From NCBI GenBank assembly GCA_021816565.1, contig JAKAXN010000145.1, positions 1-10,211 of the forward strand: a stretch of 10,211 nucleotides of DNA, read 5' to 3'. Every line of letters starts with the position of its first letter. Positions within the stretch are counted from its first letter, which is position 1. The DNA is from Actinomycetes bacterium. Its GTDB lineage: Bacteria; Actinomycetota; Acidimicrobiia; Acidimicrobiales; Palsa-688. Shown here one piece after another: positions 6,746 through 10,211 of the stretch. The notes below the pieces were generated by a model. The model saw nothing but the letters and a program-made list of their open reading frames with translations, was not told the DNA's origin and did no database searches. A program made the position numbers and the translations under genes.

Positions 6746-6910
6746 CTATATGGAACGGGAGCGCCCTGGTCGGTCCGGAACACGCAAAGGGCGCATGGCC
6801 TTCTGTAGCTCGGTTACTTCCCGGCGCAGCACGGCGGCCACCGCCGTCAGGGCGGCGGCTCCGGTGGCCCCGATGCACAGGGTGGCTATCCAGGCTGCAG
6901 TGAGATGCAC
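6746..6910 (-). CDS. Small single-pass membrane protein, function unknown
   Basis: 54 residues from a GTG at 6910. One hydrophobic segment (about residues 3-27, rich in Ala/Leu/Val), then a charged, probably amphipathic stretch (LRREVTELQKAM, 28-39) and a basic, arginine-rich tail. Support for a real gene: it fills the gap between two genes on the same strand, begins 10 nt after the stop of the zinc-ribbon gene with the purine-rich AGAAGAG upstream, and has GC-rich third codon positions across the membrane segment. Against: it is short, and I know no family for it. The helix plus amphipathic helix layout recalls TatA/TatE, and it adjoins tatB, but it lacks the FG/LGP hinge, so I do not call it a Tat subunit. 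Confidence 0.52.
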   Translation of the reverse strand: MHLTAAWIATLCIGATGAAALTAVAAVLRREVTELQKAMRPLRVPDRPGRSRSI

Positions 6911-6920
6911 GGAAACTCTT

Positions 6921-7286
6921 CTACCCCCTGGGGGTCGGAAAAGCCAACTCCTCGTGCCATTTTTCCGATTCGAGGGCCATGTGGAACTCGAGCAGGTCGT
7001 CATGGGTGATCCTCGGCCCGACCTTGGGCTCGTCCAGCTCGGCCGGCAGGGTCCACGCCACCATCCGGGCGCCGGCCGAGCTGAGCGACTCGACCACCGC
7101 GTCGTTGGCTTCCTTGTTGACCATGAGCTTGCATTCGGGGCAGCGGAACGAATAGGTCGCCACACCGGTCGACATACAGAACTGGATCTGCACCTGCTCC
7201 ACCGTGAGCTCCACGTCACCGCACGTCGGGCACGTGGCCCGCACGATCGGCGTGTTGTTCCTGCGTCGTGCCCTGCTGTAGTTCAC
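6921..7286 (-). CDS. Conserved-looking zinc-ribbon protein of unknown function
   Basis: 121 residues from a GTG at 7286, chosen because GAAGG lies 4 nt upstream and the frame beyond it has no recognisable content. Two CxxC pairs, CPTC (19-22) and CPEC (49-52), form a probable zinc ribbon; C37 lies between them. The segment between reads as alternating hydrophobic residues typical of beta strands. The C-terminal part (about 55-121) is acidic and helical, ending with WHEELAFPTP (110-119). There is no signal peptide or membrane segment, so it is likely cytoplasmic. Zinc ribbons of this kind occur in nucleic-acid-binding and regulatory proteins, but nothing here shows the partner. It is the first gene of the minus-strand run leading to tatB and tatC, and it is divergent from the phosphodiesterase gene with 64 bp between the starts. 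Confidence 0.7.
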   Translation of the reverse strand: MNYSRARRRNNTPIVRATCPTCGDVELTVEQVQIQFCMSTGVATYSFRCPECKLMVNKEANDAVVESLSSAGARMVAWTLPAELDEPKVGPRITHDDLLEFHMALESEKWHEELAFPTPRG

Positions 7287-7350
7287 GTAACCTTCATCGG
7301 GATTTCCCGGGCCGATCTTGAGCCGGGAGCACGACGCACTACACAGGGTG
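7287..7350. promoter_or_regulatory. Divergent intergenic region between zinc-ribbon and phosphodiesterase genes
   Basis: This 64-bp gap should hold the promoters of both divergent genes. For the minus-strand gene, GAAGG at 7294-7290 is a plausible ribosome site. For the plus-strand gene, TACACA (7340-7345) ends 5 nt before the ATG and could be a weak -10. A short hairpin CGGG-ATTT-CCCG lies near 7298-7309. No operator can be named from sequence alone. Confidence 0.35.
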
Positions 7351-8070
7351 ATGGAATTGACTGCTTCTGGGGGCGCCGGGCGCGGCCCTGTCGGGTTTGC
7401 CCACCGGGGGGCCCGGGCCGAGCGGCGGGAGAACACCCTCGAGGCCTTCGCCCGGGCCCTGGAGCGGGGCGCGACCGGCCTGGAGAGCGACGCCTGGATC
7501 ACCGCCGACGGCGTGGTGGTCCTGGACCACGACGGGGTCACCGGTCCGGTGTGGCGGCACCGGGCGCTGTCCACGCAGGACCGGGCCGACCTGCCCGCGC
7601 ACATCCCGGCCCTGTCGGATCTCTACCGCGAGTGCGGGACCGACTTCGAGCTGTCGATCGACGTGAAGGACCCCGCGGCCCTGGACCCGCTCCTGGAGGT
7701 GGCCCGCCGGGCCGGGGCGGCCGAGCGCCTGTGGCTGTGCCACCACGACTGGCGGCCCATGGCCGGGTGGCGCCGGCGGGCGCCGGAGGTGCGCCTGGTG
7801 GAGTCGTCCAACCTGGCGTGGATGAAGGAGGGCCTGGCGGCCCGGGCCTCCACCCTGGCGGCGTCGGGTCTCGACGCTCTCAACCTGCACCGGTCCCAGT
7901 GGGACGCCGATCGGGTCCGGGAGGTCAGGGCGGTCGGGCTGCGGGCCCTCGGCTGGGACGCCCAGAGCGACGACGACCTGGACCGGCTGCTGGCCATGGG
8001 GGTGGACGGCGTCTACTCCGACCACACGGACCGGATGATGGCGGCCATCGGACGCCTCCGCCACGCCTAG
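7351..8070 (+). CDS. Glycerophosphodiester phosphodiesterase family protein
   Basis: 239 residues from the ATG at 7351; an in-frame TTG at 7318 would add 11 residues but has no ribosome site, while AGGG precedes the ATG closely. The family hydrolyses glycerophosphodiesters, from phospholipid breakdown, to glycerol 3-phosphate and an alcohol, using a divalent metal. Signature residues: AHRG (17-20), REN (26-28), E45 and D47 in LESDAWITADG, and H60 in LDHDG, together giving the expected metal and catalytic set. The usual third metal-ligand block ElK appears as IDVKDP (103-108), with Asp in place of Glu. The C-terminal GVDGVYSDH (217-225) matches the end of the TIM barrel. There is no signal peptide, so it is probably cytoplasmic. 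It is the only plus-strand gene in the window and interrupts the usual paf-tat order; substrate not determined. Confidence 0.88.
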   Translation: MELTASGGAGRGPVGFAHRGARAERRENTLEAFARALERGATGLESDAWITADGVVVLDHDGVTGPVWRHRALSTQDRADLPAHIPALSDLYRECGTDFELSIDVKDPAALDPLLEVARRAGAAERLWLCHHDWRPMAGWRRRAPEVRLVESSNLAWMKEGLAARASTLAASGLDALNLHRSQWDADRVREVRAVGLRALGWDAQSDDDLDRLLAMGVDGVYSDHTDRMMAAIGRLRHA

Positions 8071-8071
8071 G

Positions 8072-8085
8072 CGGCCGACCGGCCG
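8072..8085. terminator. Hairpin between convergent phosphodiesterase and lepB genes
   Basis: CGGCC-GACC-GGCCG forms a perfect 5-bp stem with a 4-nt loop in the 22-bp gap between two convergent stop codons. Its position suits a shared, two-way terminator, but neither side has a T-run, so it is not a classic intrinsic terminator and may only pause transcription. Confidence 0.3.
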
Positions 8086-8092
8086 GAGCTGC

Positions 8093-8761
8093 TCAGAGGG
8101 TGTTGATGCGCCCTATCGGCCAGATTATTAGGAAGGCCCGGCCGACGATCAGCTTCCCCGAGATCGGGCCGATCACCCGCGAGTCGGCGGAATTGCCGCG
8201 GTTGTCGCCCATCACGAAGTAGTCGCCGGCCGGGATGTGGACCGGCGGGAAGTCGGCGGTGGTCACCCCCTTGGGCAGCCACGGCTCCTTCAGGGGATGG
8301 CCGTCGATGTAGACCGACCCCCCCGACGCCGAGATGGTCTCGCCGGGCAGGCCGATGACCCGCTTGATCAGGTCCTTGATGTTCGGGGTGTAGTCGTTGG
8401 GCGGCTTCCTGAACACCACGACGTCGCCCCGGTGGACCTTGTGGAAGTCGTAGGCCAGCTTGTTGACCAGGACCTTGTCGCCCACCATCAGCGTCGGCTC
8501 CATGGACCCGGAGGGGATGTAGTACGGCTGTATGACGAAGGTCCGGAGCAGCAGGGCGGCCACCACGGCCACGACCAGGATGGCCACCCACTCGAACACC
8601 GCCCGCCGGGCCCGACCGCGTCTGGGGGCGGGTGGGGGCGTCGCCGGCCGGTCGGATCCGGCCTCCGACGGGCCGGTGGGACCGCTCGGGAAGACGTTGG
8701 CTTCCGTTGGTTCTGGGGGGTCCGACCCGGTGGGGGGCTTATCCGGCTCTGATACGGACAC
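8093..8761 (-). CDS. lepB: Signal peptidase I
   Basis: 222 residues from a GTG. Membrane-anchored serine protease that removes signal peptides from exported Sec and Tat substrates. A cytoplasmic, proline-rich N-terminal stretch (about 1-54) is followed by one membrane helix (about 55-75). The catalytic serine is S86 in IPSGSMEPTL, and the general-base lysine is K133 in LIKRVIGLPGE. The later box GDNRGNSADSR (185-195) completes the family signature. The single N-terminal anchor is the usual Gram-positive/actinobacterial form. It follows pafC by 27 bp and is convergent with the phosphodiesterase gene. Its place beside the tat genes fits a shared role in export, although lepB is not part of the mycobacterial paf-tat cluster. 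The GTG has no ribosome site but is preceded by TAGGGT, suggesting a leaderless message. Confidence 0.93.
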   Translation of the reverse strand: MSVSEPDKPPTGSDPPEPTEANVFPSGPTGPSEAGSDRPATPPPAPRRGRARRAVFEWVAILVVAVVAALLLRTFVIQPYYIPSGSMEPTLMVGDKVLVNKLAYDFHKVHRGDVVVFRKPPNDYTPNIKDLIKRVIGLPGETISASGGSVYIDGHPLKEPWLPKGVTTADFPPVHIPAGDYFVMGDNRGNSADSRVIGPISGKLIVGRAFLIIWPIGRINTL

Positions 8762-8769
8762 GACGGATC

Positions 8770-8775
8770 ACCCTA
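8770..8775 (-). promoter_or_regulatory. -10-like element for a leaderless lepB message
   Basis: TAGGGT (minus strand, fits TANNNT) ends 8 nt before the GTG of lepB, in the 27-bp gap after pafC. Transcription starting at the usual distance would begin at or next to the start codon. The layout resembles that before tatB (TAGAAT, 7 nt, GTG). There is no clear -35, so lepB may also be read from pafBC. Confidence 0.36.
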
Positions 8776-8788
8776 TCCAAAGGTGGTG

Positions 8789-9730
8789 CTAGGTCTGGTA
8801 GCGGGCCAGTATGCGGACGGCCACGGCCGGGGCAGCCGAGCCGTCCCCCTCCACCACCCGGGCGGCCGGCCCGGCCCGCAGCAGGAGCCGCTCCAGCCAG
8901 GCCTGGGACCGGCTGCGCAGGGTCACCCGGAGCACCGATCCCGGTCCCGACTCGACCGCCTCGTTGGGGTACTGCTCGGCGATCCAGTGGGCCGGCGGGT
9001 CCAGGTCCAGCACCCAGACCGGGTCGGCCGGGTCGGGTGAGTACACCGCCGGCGGCGTTCCGTTCGCGTCAGGGCCGTCGTCGAAGGACTGGTCCAGGGC
9101 CTCCAGGTCGGTTATGCGGTCCAGCCGGAAGGTCCGCCGGGCCGTGACGTTCTCGCACCAGCCCGACAGGTACCACTGCCCGCCGGAGTTGAAGACCTGC
9201 CAGGGGTGGACGGTCCTGGTGCTGTGACCGTCGCGCCCGAAGCTGTAGTAGCCGATGCGGACCTTGGTGCGGGCGGCCACGGCGGCCCGCAGCGACTCGA
9301 GCATCCCCGGCGCCACCTCGGCCAGCTCCACCTCGAGGCCGTCACCGGTGCCGACGCCTATTAGGTTGCCCAGCTTGTCCAATGCGGTGGCCAGGGCGCC
9401 GTCACCGTCGGCCCCGGGAACCTCGAGGAAGGCCCGGCCGGCCGACACCAGCGCCAGCGCCTCCTGGGGGTTCAGCCGGAGGGGCCGGCGGAAATAGTCC
9501 GCCATGCGGATCCACACGCGGCCGTCGGCCACGTTGACGTCGATCAGCACGTCGGGGGTGAAGGGGTACAGCCCGCACATGAACAGGAGGTTGAGGTCGG
9601 CCAGCAGCTCCTTCTCCCCCACCCCGAAGCGCCGGCACACCTCGTCGATGCGTGGGCCGTCGTGGGAGGCGATCCACGGGACGATGGCCAGCAGGCGGCC
9701 GAGGCGGGCGTCGGCCGGTTCCCGGCTCAC
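8789..9730 (-). CDS. pafC: WYL-domain transcriptional regulator PafC
   Basis: 313 residues from a GTG whose bases overlap the pafB stop (GTGA, 9730-9727), a translational-coupling arrangement; GGGGAG lies a little upstream. In mycobacteria PafB and PafC together activate the LexA-independent DNA-damage response. An N-terminal helix-turn-helix region (about 1-80; RIDEVCRRFGVGEKEL fits the DNA-binding helices) is followed by a linker and a WYL domain (about 150-210) with WYLSGWC at 186-192 and FRLDRI at 201-206, then a C-terminal domain typical of the family. WYL domains bind nucleic acid ligands and act as sensors. The frame is open further upstream, but that part overlaps pafB and shows no regulator similarity. 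Identity is supported by the pafB partner and by the tat-helY genes downstream. Confidence 0.9.
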   Translation of the reverse strand: MSREPADARLGRLLAIVPWIASHDGPRIDEVCRRFGVGEKELLADLNLLFMCGLYPFTPDVLIDVNVADGRVWIRMADYFRRPLRLNPQEALALVSAGRAFLEVPGADGDGALATALDKLGNLIGVGTGDGLEVELAEVAPGMLESLRAAVAARTKVRIGYYSFGRDGHSTRTVHPWQVFNSGGQWYLSGWCENVTARRTFRLDRITDLEALDQSFDDGPDANGTPPAVYSPDPADPVWVLDLDPPAHWIAEQYPNEAVESGPGSVLRVTLRSRSQAWLERLLLRAGPAARVVEGDGSAAPAVAVRILARYQT

Positions 9731-10211
9731 GCCCGGGACTCCCCGGCGCGGATCTGCTCCAGCCACGAGATCATGTCCCGCCGCAGGGCCGGTGGGCCCA
9801 GGATCTCGGCGTGTTCGAGGTAGCCGAGGACGAAGCTGCGGAAGCCGCCGGTGCTGGTGACGGCCACCTCGAAGACCACCGAGCCGTCCGGTCGCTCCTC
9901 GCGTACCTCTTCGGCGCCCAGGGCCTGGCGGGCCCATGCGGCCTGGTCCGAGTCGACCAGCAGCACGGCCCGCTGCTCGGGCTCGTCGCCCATCCGCCAC
10001 GGCGGGGGCGGGGCGGTCTGAGTCGTCCCCGGGCGGGCGAACGCCCCGGCCGGCCCGGTCGTCTCCAGCGGGCCCTCCACCCGGTCCAGCCGGAACTGCC
10101 GCTCCTCGGAGCGACCGTGGTCCAGGCCCGACAGGTACCAGTGGCCCCGGTGGAACGACAGCCGCCACGGGTCCACCAGGCGGTCCTCGCCCCGGTAACG
10201 GAACCGCACCC
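9727..10211 (-). CDS. pafB: WYL-domain transcriptional regulator PafB, 5' part outside the window
   Basis: Only about the last 160 residues are present; the coding frame runs through the right edge, so the helix-turn-helix N-terminus and the true start are missing. Visible is a WYL domain: RFRYRGE, then WYLSGLDHGRSE and QFRLDRV, which match the arrangement seen in PafC next door, followed by a proline-rich link and the C-terminal domain. The GTG at 10209 lies inside the domain and is not a start. The product should pair with PafC as the DNA-damage-responsive activator. The stop overlaps the pafC start by 4 nt. The name rests on position before pafC and on the WYL signature. Confidence 0.87.
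   Translation of the reverse strand, partial: VRFRYRGEDRLVDPWRLSFHRGHWYLSGLDHGRSEERQFRLDRVEGPLETTGPAGAFARPGTTQTAPPPPWRMGDEPEQRAVLLVDSDQAAWARQALGAEEVREERPDGSVVFEVAVTSTGGFRSFVLGYLEHAEILGPPALRRDMISWLEQIRAGESRA

Noticed and set aside
6921..7604. A longer 227-residue version of the zinc-ribbon gene.
   Set aside because: The added part lies antisense to the phosphodiesterase gene and reads as low-complexity Arg/Ser/Pro; GAAGG before the GTG at 7286 supports the shorter form.
6096..8222. A 708-codon plus-strand frame spanning tatC, tatB and the phosphodiesterase region.
   Set aside because: It crosses several real genes on both strands, out of frame with the phosphodiesterase; it has no recognisable domain and reflects scarcity of stop codons in GC-rich DNA.
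9731..10168. Upstream extension of the pafC frame to 459 residues.
   Set aside because: The added part overlaps pafB in another frame; the GTG overlapping the pafB stop gives a normal-length PafC.
1..10211. Searched for a defence system, CRISPR array, insertion sequence, prophage or secondary-metabolite genes.
   Set aside because: All identified genes are housekeeping types in a known actinobacterial order; no transposase, Cas-like, toxin or restriction motif and no regular repeat array was seen.

Overview
The window is very GC-rich, with strong G/C at third codon positions, a high share of GTG starts and several genes with no clear Shine-Dalgarno sequence. The order pafB-pafC-(...)-tat-tatC-helY is the actinobacterial order known from Mycobacterium (pafB, pafC, tatA, tatC, helY). 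I infer a member of the phylum Actinobacteriota, probably a deep lineage such as Acidimicrobiia rather than a mycobacterium or streptomycete. This rests on protein character and gene order, not on a marker gene search. It looks like ordinary chromosomal core sequence. I see no insertion sequence, phage gene, CRISPR array, tRNA or rRNA.

Layout, following transcription (nearly all genes are on the minus strand, so read from high to low coordinates). 10211-8789: the 3' part of pafB and the complete pafC, WYL-domain regulators of the DNA-damage response, with stop and start overlapping by 4 nt. 8761-8093: lepB, signal peptidase I. 8070-7351: the only plus-strand gene, a glycerophosphodiester phosphodiesterase, convergent with lepB and divergent from the next gene. 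7286-6921: a 121-residue zinc-ribbon protein of unknown role. 6910-6746: a 54-residue membrane protein. 6718-6341: a TatA/B-family subunit that looks most like TatB. 6250-5450: tatC. 5432-2805: helY, a Ski2/Mtr4-like helicase. 2752-1097: a 551-residue protein with two ThyX-like halves. 997-185: a LysM plus transglycosylase cell-wall enzyme, closed by an intrinsic terminator whose stem contains its stop codon. 1-173: no gene recognised.

Export and envelope functions are concentrated here: Tat translocon parts, signal peptidase I, a LysM/lytic transglycosylase and a phosphodiesterase. They sit beside DNA-damage regulation (pafBC), an RNA/DNA helicase and possible nucleotide metabolism (ThyX-like). 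The closest packing (pafB/pafC overlap; zinc ribbon/small membrane protein 10 nt; tatC/helY 17 nt) suggests co-transcription, while lepB and tatB each have a -10-like hexamer 7-8 nt before a GTG start, as expected for leaderless transcripts.

The most unusual item is the double ThyX protein. The canonical ThyX signature is split between its two halves: the N-terminal half keeps the end of the motif and the C-terminal half keeps its beginning. I found no evidence for a wholly new multi-gene system.
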